A program made the position numbers and the translations under genes. A stretch of 64,000 nt of DNA from Stappia sp. TSB10P1A (GTDB lineage Bacteria > Pseudomonadota > Alphaproteobacteria > Rhizobiales > Stappiaceae): positions 214,070-278,069 of the forward strand of contig NZ_FYAU01000014.1 of assembly GCF_900185725.1 (NCBI RefSeq), given 5' to 3'. The notes beneath the pieces are model-generated. The model worked only from the letters and a program-made list of their open reading frames with translations. It did no database searches and was not told the origin of the DNA. This document shows, piece by piece, positions 12,001 through 18,205 of this stretch. Each line of letters opens with the position of its first letter. The stretch's first letter is position 1.

Positions 12001-15000
12001 CACTCCGCCGGCTATGCGGTGCCCAATGTCGATGCGCAGGCCCGCCTGCTTGCGGAAAACATGGATGCGGCGGGCATCGATCCGCGCTCCATCGGCTATG
12101 TCGAGGCGGCCGCCAACGGCTCCGCCATCGGCGATGCCATCGAGCTCAGGGCGCTGGGCCGCGTCTTCGCGGGGGCGCAAGGCATCCCGCTCGGCTCGGT
12201 GAAGGCCAATCTCGGCCATGCGGAGGCCGCCTCCGGCATGGCCCAGCTCACCCGGGTCCTGCTGCAGTTCCAGCACCGCCGTCTTGTCCCGTCGCCCGGC
12301 CTGCCGAGCCTTGAGGCCGCCGGTTCGCCCTTCGCCGCAACGCCCTTCGTGCCGCAGCTTCGCGCCGAGCCATGGCTCCCGCGCCTCGTCGACGGTGAGG
12401 CGCAGCCCTTGCGGGCGAGCGTCAGTTCCTTCGGGGCGGGCGGCTCCAACGTGCATCTGGTGCTGGAGGAGGCGCCCCGAGCGGCCCCCCCCGCCAGCAC
12501 CGACGAGCCCGCCGGCCCGTTCCGCTTCCCGGTCTCCGCGCGTACGCCGGACCAGCTCACGGTGATGCTGCGGCAACTCGCTGCCTTTGTGCGGGCGACG
12601 CCCGGCCTCTCGCTGGACCGCCTGTCGCGCACCTTGCGCTTCGGCCGCGAGGCGATGGCCTGCGGTGTCGAGGTCACGGCCTCCTCGGTGGAAGAACTGG
12701 CCGACAAACTCGATGCGGCCGCAAACGATCCGTCGGCAGCGCTGCTGCCACAGACGAACGAGGACGGCGACCGGCGCGGCCTGCTGGTGCTGCCCGGCTA
12801 TCCCTTCGCCCGCGAGCGGCACTGGATCGGCCGGCTACCCGATACCCCACCGCCGACGGCGGAGGCCACGGACCACGCGGACGGGGCCGGGCCGCTCGAC
12901 ACGCTCCGGCAGACGGTCGCCGCCATCCGGGGCGTGTCGCCGTCTCAGGTCCCCCTCGACGTGCCCCTGCGGGACCTTGCGCTCGATTCCATGGGCTGGA
13001 TGCGGCTGGTCTATACGGTCGAGGAGGCTCACGGGGTGGCGCTCGCCCATGCCGATCTCGAACGCCATCCGACCCTTGCGGATCTTGCCGCCCGCATCGC
13101 GGCAAATGAGCCGGATGCGCTGCCCGAGGTTGTTTCCTCGGTGACGGACGGACCCTGGCGCTCGCCGCTGAGCGAGGGGCAGAAGGGCCTGTGGGCGCTC
13201 CAGACGCTCTATCCCGATCTGACGGACTACAACGTGCCGCTGGCCTTCCGCGTCGGCGGCATCGACGAGGACAGCCTGGCGCGGGCCTGCGCCTGGCTCT
13301 GCGAGAGCTTTCCCGTGCTCGCCGCGCGGGTCGCCGGCCAAGGCGAGAGGCTGGAGGCCGGCGATCCCCCGCGCCTTGCGAGCCTCTCGGTTCCCAAGGA
13401 GATCGAGCCGGCCGAGTTCGCCCGCCGGCGGCTGGCCCGTCCCTTCGATCTTGCCGTGGAGGCGCCGATCCGCTTCGAGCTGCTGCGCGGCGGCACGCTG
13501 GGGCCGGGCGAGGGGCTTCTCCTTGTCACCTTCCATCACATCGCCATCGACGGCGCCGCCGCCGCCGTCGTCGCCCGCCAGTTTTGGCAGGCCTATGCGG
13601 CTTTTGCCTCGGGACGGGCGCCCGAGCGGGCGCGGGCCGCGAACCGGGCCGACTATGCCGACTTCGTCGCCTGGGAGCGGGACCTGCTCGCCTCGCCCGA
13701 AGGGGCGGCGCAGCGGCGCTACTGGCGCGAGCGGCTGTCCGGCGAGCTTCCCGCCCTCGATCTGCCGGCCGACCGGGAGACGCTCGCCGCCGAGACCGGC
13801 CGGCGTGACGGCGCGGCCGAGCATCGCTTGCCGAAGCCGCTCGTCGCCCGCGCAAGGGAGGTGTTGCAGGGCCAGGGCATCAGCCCCGCCGCCTTCCATC
13901 TCGCGGTTCTCTCGGCGCTGCTCTATCGCCATACCGGCCAGGACGACCTCGTCATCGGCGTGCCGACCCTGCGCCGGCCGCAGCGGCGCTTCGAGGAAAC
14001 CGTCGGCTATTGCGCCAACATGATGGCCCTGCGGATCGCCGTGGATGGCGATCTGCCGGCCGCCGCCTTGCTGGAGACGGTGCAGCGGGCGCTGTCCGAG
14101 GGGCTGGCGCGGTCGGATGTGCCCTTCGCGGTCGTCGCGCGGGAGCTGGGCGGCCGGGCGGACGGGATGGCGCCCTGGCAGGTGAGCTACGCCTATCAGA
14201 ACTTCCCGCAGGGCGCCGGCGTCGACCTGCCGCCGGAGCAGGGGCGGGCCGAACATCTCCGGCAGATCCGCCAGCCGGGCGACACGCCTTTCGGCCTCGA
14301 ACTCTACGAGGGCGGCGACGGGCTGCTGCTGGTCGCGACCTTCGACGGCAGCCGCTTCGGCGCCTCCCGCATCGAGCGGATGCTCGGGCACTACGAGATG
14401 CTGGCCGGCGCGATGCTGGACGATCTTGAAACGCCCGTCGCCGAGCTTGCCATGCTGACCCGCGCCGAGCGCGAGCGCGCCCTCTACAGTTGGAGCGCGG
14501 CAACGGATGCCCCGCCGGTTTCGGGTCTGGTCCATGAGTGGATCGAGGCCCGCCTGCGGCAGCTCCCCGCTGCCGGCGTCCTGACCGGGCCGGAGGACAC
14601 CCTCTCGGCCCGACAACTGCTGCGGCAGGTCGAGCGGCTGTGCCTGACGCTGTCGGCCTGCGGCATCCGGCAGGGAGACCGGGTCGCCGTGCTGTCGGGG
14701 CGGGAGGCGGACGGCATCGCCGGCCTCATCGCCGTGCTGGCCTCCGGCGCGGTCTGGGTGCCGCTCGATCCCGACCATCCGGACGAGCGCCTGTCCCTTG
14801 TCCTGGCCGATGCCGGGGCCGCGCTCGTGCTGGCGCCGGGACGGCTGGTTGCGCGGGGGCGCAAGCTTGCCGGCACCGGCGTCCGCGTCGTCCGGCTCGA
14901 CCGCGACGGCTGGGGTCTGCGCCAGCAGCTTGCCCGCCGGCGTCCCGTCGCCCTGCGGCCGGAGGACCCCGCCTATATCGTCTACACCTCCGGCTCGACC

Positions 15001-17190
15001 GGCGCGCCGAAGGGCGTGGTGGTCTCCCACGGCGCGCTGGCCGGCCACTGCCGGGCGGTCATCGACCGCTATGGCCTCGGCGAGCGGGATGCCGTGCTGC
15101 AATTCGCCTCGCCCGGCGTCGACACCGCGCTGGAGCAGATCCTGCCGACGCTGGCGAGCGGTGCCCGCCTGGTGCTCGGCGGCGCGGCGGTGCGCGCGCC
15201 CTCCGAGTTCCTGGCTCTGCTGCAGCGCGAGCGCATCACCGTCGCCGACCTGCCGCCGGTCTATCTCCGCGAACTCCTGCAAGCCTGGACGGCCGGCGCT
15301 TTCGACCTGTCGAAACTCTCCCTGCGCCTGCTGATCTGCGGCGGCGAGGCGCTGGGGCCGGATGTGGTGGCCCTATGGGCGGCCAGCGGTCTGGCGTCGG
15401 CACGCCTGCTCAACGCCTATGGGCCGACCGAGGCGACCATCACCGCCCTGGTGCATGAGGTGGTGCCCGGCGACCGCGCCGGCCCGGTGCCCATCGGCCG
15501 GCCGCTGCCCGGCACCCGCATCTACATTCTCGACCGCGACGGCAATCCGCTTCCCGACGGGGCCGTCGGAGAGTTGCATATCGGCGGGCCGCGCCTGGCG
15601 CTCGGCTATCACGGCCGCCCGGATCTGACGCAGGAGCGCTTCGTCCTGCGGACGATCGATCCCGGCGAGCCACCGATCCGGCTCTACCGCACCGGCGATC
15701 TGGCCGCCTTCCTGCCCAACAGCGGCGGCGTCGTGGCGTTTCACGGCCGCCTTGATGACCAGGTGAAGATCCGCGGCTTCCGCGTCGAGCCGGGCGAGGT
15801 CGAGGCGGCGCTGGCGGCGGAGGGGCTTGGCGAGACGGCGGTGCTGGCGACGGTCGGCCGCGACGGCGGCGCGGCCCTGTCGGCATTCGTCGTCGCCGAC
15901 GCCGCCGGGTTCCACGAGACGGGGCTGAAGGCGCGCCTCGCCGGGCGGTTGCCGGCGCATATGCTTCCCGCGACGATCCACCGGATCGACGCGCTCCCTG
16001 TCGGCCCTGGCGGCAAGGTCGACCGGCAGGCGCTGCGGCGCATTGCCGGCGCGCCGAAGCCGCTCGAGGAGGCGGGCGAGGCGGCGGACGAGGCACCGCA
16101 GGACGAGACCGAAGCGCGCGTGCTGGAGGTCTGGTCGCAGGCGCTGGGGCAGGGCGGCGGCAGGCCGCGTCTTCACGACGGCTTTGCCGAAAGCGGCGGC
16201 GACAGCCTCGCCGCCGTGCGGCTGCTCGCCGGGATCGAACGCGCCTTCGGCCTCGCGCTGTCGGTGGCCGATCTGGCCGCCGCGCCGACCATCGCCGCCC
16301 AGGCCCGGCTCCTGCGCGAGCGTCTGCCCTCCGGCCCTCCGGCCGGTGCCGGCGGCCCCACTGCTCCCTCGCTTCTCGTGCCGCTGCGCCGGGCCCCGGA
16401 TGCGGTGACGGCGCCGACGCTGTTTCTGCTGCATCCGGTCGCCGGCACGATCTCCTGCTATGGCGACCTTGCCGCCGCGCTGGGGCCGGACTGGTCCGTC
16501 CATGCCTTGCGCGCCAGCGGGCTGCTGCCGGGCGAGAGCGTCGCGCCGCCCGATCTCCCGGCCCTTGCGGCGCGCTATGCCGGCCTGCTGCGGACCGTCC
16601 AGCCCAAGGGGCCGTATCGGCTGGCCGGCTGGTCGATGGGCGGGGTCCTCGCCTTCGAGATGGCCCGGCACCTGATCGCCGCCGGCGAACGGGTCGACCT
16701 CCTCGCCCTCTTGGACAGCTACACGCCGGGCGAGGTGAGGCGCATCGAGCCTGATGAGGGGAGCGTGGCCGCCGGCCGCACGGAGACCGCCGAGGCGATG
16801 GCCTTCGCCCGCGACCTCCTGGGCGGCGAGGCGGTGGACCTGGCCGCCGGCGCCGACATCGCCGAGCAGCTTCTCGCCACGCCCGCCTTCGCCCGCAGCC
16901 ATCCCGGCATGACGGCGGACGACCTGCGCCGGCTGTTCGCGGTCTTCGTCGCCAACCGCGCCGCCCTTGCGGCCTATGAACCGGCTCCGCTGGACGTCCC
17001 GCTGACGCTGGTCAGGACCCGGCAGGGGCTCGACCGGCTCGGCGCGCCGGACTGGCAGGGGCTCGCCGCGGGAAAGATCGCGCTGATCGAGGCCGACGGC
17101 GATCACTTCACCTGCCTGCACCCGCCGCATCTTGGCGGCTGGGTCGGGCAGTTGACGCAGGCGCTGGCGGAGCTGCCGCCATGCGATTGA
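1..17190 (+). CDS. Trans-AT polyketide synthase / NRPS megasynthase, C-terminal part (5' truncated by window)
   Basis: The frame is open from base 1, and its first residues look like the end of a dehydratase, so the true start lies upstream. Residues below count from the GTG at 19 (5723 aa). Order: KR (GGTGGLG 220-226, Ser339/Tyr352), ACP (S511), KS (C768/H903/H952), DH (H1228, D1387), ACP (S1512), KS (C1764/H1899/H1938), DH (H2211, D2372), ACP (S2505), KS (C2756/H2891/H2931), KR (G3368, S3494/Y3507), ACP (S3660), KS lacking the HGTGT His (C3897, A4031, H4067), ACP (S4324), C (HHxxxDG, H4506/H4507/D4511), A (YTSGSTG from 4989), PCP (S5396), type I TE (GWSMGG, S5539). No AT domain is visible, so acyl units must be loaded by a separate enzyme (trans-AT class). 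Two modules carry DH without KR. The chain would receive one amino acid last and then be hydrolysed or cyclised by TE. The product is not identifiable from sequence alone. Confidence 0.95.
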   Translation, partial: HIQPRPVSGGDPRTRRMDLLLLDDAGTVRVALRGFATRSYVEAPPQDTPCFVPVWRSVEGEGGASRPARHLVLVVPEAANREELARHLPGAEVRPLAGAPGRALAEIFEAAALDLLDVLKAQTGGALVQVLVPDAEGHGALSGLVGLLRSAAREPSGLTGQLIALAPGLDPASVAAHLLRAAGHLPLDRFRAGPDGLAAEIWEEDGKEIGGSALPLRDDGVYLITGGTGGLGRHLARAILASAPHAKVVLAGRSAAALHAEGRLSYAAADLSDPQSAQALVEGIRSQHGRLDGVFHAAGVLRDEALKKKTATQLQEVFAPKVRGLANLDRALGTAPLDFLVLFSSISGVLGNPGQADYGAANAFLDGFAEVREARRRRGACHGRTLSVAWPLWRDGGMGMDAASEALMRRTTGLVPLETGAGIDVLAALLAGEIAPGAARVLVTVGERERIRDLVARTAIRPQAKAESAPKPAAAVDTGDLRQRVLRAVTEEAGAILKVALDDLDADVELTEYGFDSISFTQFANRLNDRFGLDLTPTLFFEHPVLETLAAHLAERHAAAMIAVLGGAPAPEALLPVAPTGPAPAPVTATVPRPAAVAEIASGAVAIIGMSGIFPGAADVASFWRNLVEGRDCISEVPAERWDWRDWWGDPQREPGRTNVKWGGFIGERLAEFDAAFFGISAPEARMIDPQQRLLLTEAWRVMEDAGYAPSRLAGSRTGVFLGTADTGYSRLVAASGSGVEGYSMTGLAPSLGPNRISYYYDFHGPSVAVETACSSALVAVHRAVEAIRSGHCDAAIAGGINALLLPEAFVGFSRAGMLSPDGRSKPFSDAANGYARGEGVGLVFLKPLEAAERDGDDIIAVIRASAENHGGHAASLTAPNPKAQAELLRTAYRAAGFDPRTVGYIEAHGTGTPLGDPIEVEALSAAFADLAREAEERFGTGVAPSCGIGSVKSNIGHLELAAGIAGLIKVLLQIRHGEMAATLHCDRLNPYLKLEGSPFYVVREPRDWPRIRDASGRELPRRAGVSSFGFGGSNAHVVLEEYVAAPVARPAETGAPAVLVLSARSEDQLRQAASDLRRHLDEAGDAVSLADVAHTLQVARDAMEHRLAFVASGSNEAIRRLDAFLAGEETGGLHLGRVRANRAVISVLESDADLRQAAAGLVSRGRHDELLALWVRGLDVDWTQLPGSAGRRRVRLPGYPFARTRHWVRGGESASASAAGLLLEGSESFLRDHLVGGRKVLPGVVQFELVRAELERRGFAGLPLEFTGHTWLRPVVVDAAPVRLQVEMEEAGDGYRLVTSGREGRQVHGEGRVRAAPDIVLPPVDLDALRGAMSGETDPAGLYARFEALGLGYGPAHRPITHLATGNGCVLARLELPAAATDGMALHPSMLDGALQSLLALAAGGDAALTVPYALRRLVVTGPTEPAMWAVGERDGATHTLRLCDETGRILALFEGFAARTVSPSAPVRPPVEEAPSTRPAATAVLHRVTAIAARVLEVDPSALDTETELGEFGFDSITMTGFAAAINDELDLSLTPADFFEFATLARLARHVAGLIGPDVAAGSAPTTTLAEPAQPVPVPRQPAGETLLPLRDEPLPDDPVVIVGLSCAFPLARNADAFWQNLVSARDCITRIPPDRWDWQEVDGDPKADPGKTNIHWGGFIDGVFEFDPLFFSISPREAKLMDPQQRLMMMHAWNAIEDAGHSPRDLAGRKVGVFVGTSSSGYRELIGEDTGGEGYVATGAVPSVGPNRISYFLDLHGPSEPVETACSSSLVALHRAVRSIRDGDCEMALVGGVNTIVTPEAHINFAKAGMLSPDGRCKTFSAQANGYVRGEGAGMILVRRLSDALRDGDPILAVIRGTALNHGGRANSLTAPNTQAQADLLRSAYQDADIDPSTIGYLEAHGTGTALGDPVEINALKTVFAGIGAEGSCGIGSVKTNIGHLELAAGIAGVAKVLLQMRHRRLVPSLHCETLNPYIDLSGTSFEVVRQGRPWTALRDGAGRELPLRAGVSSFGFGGVNAHVVLEDYPSAPPSAAVVPAPQLIALSARDAARLEDRARDLADALASGSFTDADLADLAFTLRIGRTPMKQRLAFVARSLTEVIQALRAVLDGVPLPGLHLGQARAEVRLPLPQSLEDWARHFVQGGDLAGFGEASAPRRRLRLPAYPFAREVYRVAAPAASVVPAAAARDPAVSEPAGRLFARRLEASAFYLRDHRFRDMSILPAAMGLELARSAFMATGGNDPVRLESVTWRRPLELASGSVEVRLPLEEGEAGAKSFRLLSGTEAEHMRGSVVSLPAGSAPMHLDLAALHGRLPRVLDRDWLYASYAALGLSYGPTFRCVLEMQAGDGEALARLRLPVAARGGEAFHLHPSMLDAAFHSALGLFHDEPGGTAALPFSLERMDVFGPTGEEMWAHLREQPAANGLRRIHIDLADGAGNVRVAIRGFTLRLVRSARAPDETRAPAKPEPAPSLAARAESYLAEVVARETDIPISEIDPQAALEAYGIDSVLITRLTDELGKVFGPLSSTLFFEHQTLASLARHFASAHADRLSEILGEAPAGALPAFAAPATPSLRERRGEARDEPIAIIGLAGRYPGARDVEAFWRNLAAGRDCITEIPAERWDHSRFHDPDGRGGLPRGKWGGFVDDFDRFDPLFFNISPREAPYLDPQERLFLQCAWETLEDAGYTRATVAPAADGMAGGDVGVFVGVMYEEYQLYGAQSTAAGRPLALSGSAASIANRVSYFCDFHGPSMAVDSMCSSSLTAIHLACEALRAGDCRVALAGGVNLTLHPNKYLALAQGRFLSSTGRCESFGEGGDGYVPAEGVGAVLLKPLSRAIADGDRIHGVIRASALNHGGKTNGYTVPNPLAQAAVIGRAMQRAGVRAGDIGYVEAHGTGTSLGDPIEIAALSRAYRRETEACGFCAIGSVKSNIGHGESAAGIAGLTKVLLQFRHGRLAPSLHSARLNREIDFAASPFRVQQRLEDWPRRRDGQGNEIPRLAALSSFGAGGSNAHLIIEDYPAPADREAMPSRAVYPFSARAVYPFSAREAGQLRQVLERFRARLDTLSEGELFAAATTLQDGREAFEERLAIVAGDKAELARLLDAALRGGEGAGIWRGRAARSHGTQTAPGSLEAAAAAWVGGAAVDWARLRGGARPARIGLPAYPFARERYWLPEGAAVEHRAPAPAPALPLLVRPHWRETDPPAAASAPDRHVVVLCGAAGEVVSRLGSQMPQARIVALESRSTDEGERFADHATHLLALLKEEMASRSGPTVLQLVLPVESTLAEGLAGLLRCARLEHRALACQTISLDPVRPDLAGLLAREAALAQTDHDIRYSPDQRLLRVWREIETDTRALPSPWKPDGAYLVTGGAGGVGLHVAADILAKAPGATVWLTGRSARMHKLDETLARFAPRAVYRQADVIDRAAMGALVAEIRAAHGRLDGVVHAAGLTRDSLIANKSEADLRAVLAPKVAGTLALDAALGSEPLDVLLLFASASGALGNPGQADYAAANAFLDAFAQERNRRAGKGECCGHTLSIDWPYWQDGGMRLPGAVVSAMERQAGATPLATDAALATLAVALPRKGEDQLLVLAGDKNRLRALLRPVTVAARAAEPVSVALDAAPPVSEAVVGAVRACFSQVLKIPAERLGAEETIDRFGVDSVSALDIVAALETRFGPLPQTLLFEHPTIARLAAALEDAGHGAVTAIRDEAPSPTPSPAPAMPVANIDSIAVIAVAGRFPGAQTVEEFWQALEEGRDCVREVPAARWDVEETWSPRKGQPLASHCRWGGFIDDVDRFDAGFFGYSPREAALADPQERLFLETAWHLLERAGHTRAWLGKRYGNRVGVFVGAMYQHYKALEMDAESRALLLLSSYSAIANRTSFVFDLQGPSVAVDSMCSSGLQAVHQACQSLKAGECRLAIAGGVNLSLLPEKYVGLSQAGLVGSHAGSRSFAGGDGYLPSEGVGAVLLKPLADALADGDAVLAVIRASMANHAGHSAGYAVPNVDAQARLLAENMDAAGIDPRSIGYVEAAANGSAIGDAIELRALGRVFAGAQGIPLGSVKANLGHAEAASGMAQLTRVLLQFQHRRLVPSPGLPSLEAAGSPFAATPFVPQLRAEPWLPRLVDGEAQPLRASVSSFGAGGSNVHLVLEEAPRAAPPASTDEPAGPFRFPVSARTPDQLTVMLRQLAAFVRATPGLSLDRLSRTLRFGREAMACGVEVTASSVEELADKLDAAANDPSAALLPQTNEDGDRRGLLVLPGYPFARERHWIGRLPDTPPPTAEATDHADGAGPLDTLRQTVAAIRGVSPSQVPLDVPLRDLALDSMGWMRLVYTVEEAHGVALAHADLERHPTLADLAARIAANEPDALPEVVSSVTDGPWRSPLSEGQKGLWALQTLYPDLTDYNVPLAFRVGGIDEDSLARACAWLCESFPVLAARVAGQGERLEAGDPPRLASLSVPKEIEPAEFARRRLARPFDLAVEAPIRFELLRGGTLGPGEGLLLVTFHHIAIDGAAAAVVARQFWQAYAAFASGRAPERARAANRADYADFVAWERDLLASPEGAAQRRYWRERLSGELPALDLPADRETLAAETGRRDGAAEHRLPKPLVARAREVLQGQGISPAAFHLAVLSALLYRHTGQDDLVIGVPTLRRPQRRFEETVGYCANMMALRIAVDGDLPAAALLETVQRALSEGLARSDVPFAVVARELGGRADGMAPWQVSYAYQNFPQGAGVDLPPEQGRAEHLRQIRQPGDTPFGLELYEGGDGLLLVATFDGSRFGASRIERMLGHYEMLAGAMLDDLETPVAELAMLTRAERERALYSWSAATDAPPVSGLVHEWIEARLRQLPAAGVLTGPEDTLSARQLLRQVERLCLTLSACGIRQGDRVAVLSGREADGIAGLIAVLASGAVWVPLDPDHPDERLSLVLADAGAALVLAPGRLVARGRKLAGTGVRVVRLDRDGWGLRQQLARRRPVALRPEDPAYIVYTSGSTGAPKGVVVSHGALAGHCRAVIDRYGLGERDAVLQFASPGVDTALEQILPTLASGARLVLGGAAVRAPSEFLALLQRERITVADLPPVYLRELLQAWTAGAFDLSKLSLRLLICGGEALGPDVVALWAASGLASARLLNAYGPTEATITALVHEVVPGDRAGPVPIGRPLPGTRIYILDRDGNPLPDGAVGELHIGGPRLALGYHGRPDLTQERFVLRTIDPGEPPIRLYRTGDLAAFLPNSGGVVAFHGRLDDQVKIRGFRVEPGEVEAALAAEGLGETAVLATVGRDGGAALSAFVVADAAGFHETGLKARLAGRLPAHMLPATIHRIDALPVGPGGKVDRQALRRIAGAPKPLEEAGEAADEAPQDETEARVLEVWSQALGQGGGRPRLHDGFAESGGDSLAAVRLLAGIERAFGLALSVADLAAAPTIAAQARLLRERLPSGPPAGAGGPTAPSLLVPLRRAPDAVTAPTLFLLHPVAGTISCYGDLAAALGPDWSVHALRASGLLPGESVAPPDLPALAARYAGLLRTVQPKGPYRLAGWSMGGVLAFEMARHLIAAGERVDLLALLDSYTPGEVRRIEPDEGSVAAGRTETAEAMAFARDLLGGEAVDLAAGADIAEQLLATPAFARSHPGMTADDLRRLFAVFVANRAALAAYEPAPLDVPLTLVRTRQGLDRLGAPDWQGLAAGKIALIEADGDHFTCLHPPHLGGWVGQLTQALAELPPCD
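9098..9145 (+). repeat. 24-bp perfect tandem duplication inside the PKS gene
   Basis: Two identical 24-nt units (9098-9121 and 9122-9145) sit head to tail in the linker after the third KS. They are in frame and duplicate eight residues (RAVYPFSA). This linker precedes the KR region, so the insertion should be tolerated. It looks like a recent slippage event. Confidence 0.9.
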
Positions 17191-17267
17191 CCGGGCTGGA
17201 GAAACGGATGTGGGCGGACGGCCGCTCGCGCTTGCAATCGGGCGCGAGAGACCGGCTTATAGCAGGC

Positions 17268-17296
17268 TGGAACCGCGGCGGGGCTCGCCCTATACT
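17268..17296 (+). promoter_or_regulatory. Candidate sigma70-type promoter for the SPFH operon
   Basis: A TATACT hexamer (17291-17296) follows a weak -35-like TGGAAC (17268-17273) with 17 bases between them. This places a start point about 30 bases before the ATG at 17335, in the 144-base gap after the PKS stop. It is sequence matching only. Confidence 0.3.
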
Positions 17297-17334
17297 GCCG
17301 CACTGTTCACCGTAAAAAATGGCGAGTCGGCCGA

Positions 17335-18201
17335 ATGGCGCTGGACGATGAGTTCGAAGACTATGAAGAGTTTCTTCGCAGCGAGCGCCAGCGACGGGTC
17401 CAGATCTATACTTTGCTGGTCTTGCTGTTGTTTGGCGTCGGGCTGGTAACGCTCTGGAACAGGGTGGTCGTCACCATTCATTCCGGCGAGGCCGGCGTTC
17501 TCTACCGCTGGGTTTCCGGCACGGAGATGAGCAACATCTATGGCGAGGGCCTCCACATCATGTGGCCCTGGAACCGGATGTATGTCTACAACGTCCGCCT
17601 GCAGACCGAACAGCGCCAGTACCACCTGCTGACCCAAGGCGGCTTGCCGGTCAGCCTGGAGATCGCCATCCGCTACAAGCCGGACCTGCGGCTGCTGCCG
17701 CTGCTGCATGTCACGGTCGGGCCGGAATATCTCGACAAGGTGGTGTTCCCGGAGACCGAGGCGGTGCTGCGCCGGGCCGTCGGCCAGTATGCGCCGGAAG
17801 AGGTCTATACCAGCCGGCGCGGGTTCCTTGAATCGATCGTCGTCAACAGCCTGACCAATGTCGAGGATCGCTATGTGGTCGTCGACGACGTCTTGGTGCG
17901 CAATGTCGAGCTGCCGCCGGCCATCCGCCTCGCCGTCGAGCGCAAGCTGACGCTTCTGGAGGAGGAGAAGGCCTATCAATACCGCATCGGCATCGAGAAG
18001 CAGGAGGCGGAGCGCAAGGCCATCGAGGCGGAAGGCATCCGCCGCTACCAGGACGTGGTCAAGCAGAGCCTGACGGAGGACCTGCTGCGCTGGCAGGGCG
18101 TGCAGGCGACCAGGGACCTCGCCTCCTCGCCCAATGCGAAGACGGTCGTGATCGGCGCGGGCAAGGACGGCCTGCCGCTGATTCTCGGCGGCGACAGGTA
18201 G
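17335..18201 (+). CDS. SPFH/Band 7 (prohibitin-like) membrane protein
   Basis: 288 aa. A charged N-terminus is followed by one membrane segment (about 23-41), then a Band 7 domain (about 43-230) that begins with the typical IHSGEAGVLYRW and GEGLHIMWPWN stretches, and a Glu/Lys/Ala-rich helical region (EEEKAYQYRIGIEKQEAERKA-type) that usually mediates oligomerisation. SPFH proteins form large ring or cage assemblies in membranes and serve as scaffolds. The specific role here is unknown. It is first in a three-gene operon: 4 bases separate it from the binding-protein gene, whose stop overlaps a small membrane-protein gene. The co-transcription suggests a complex of scaffold plus membrane-anchored sensor. 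Confidence 0.85.
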   Translation: MALDDEFEDYEEFLRSERQRRVQIYTLLVLLLFGVGLVTLWNRVVVTIHSGEAGVLYRWVSGTEMSNIYGEGLHIMWPWNRMYVYNVRLQTEQRQYHLLTQGGLPVSLEIAIRYKPDLRLLPLLHVTVGPEYLDKVVFPETEAVLRRAVGQYAPEEVYTSRRGFLESIVVNSLTNVEDRYVVVDDVLVRNVELPPAIRLAVERKLTLLEEEKAYQYRIGIEKQEAERKAIEAEGIRRYQDVVKQSLTEDLLRWQGVQATRDLASSPNAKTVVIGAGKDGLPLILGGDR

Positions 18202-18205
18202 AGCG

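Noticed and set aside
17181..17315. 44-codon frame starting inside the PKS stop region
   Set aside because: The ribosome site is poor, composition is Arg-rich and unlike a stable protein, and a candidate promoter for the next gene overlaps it.
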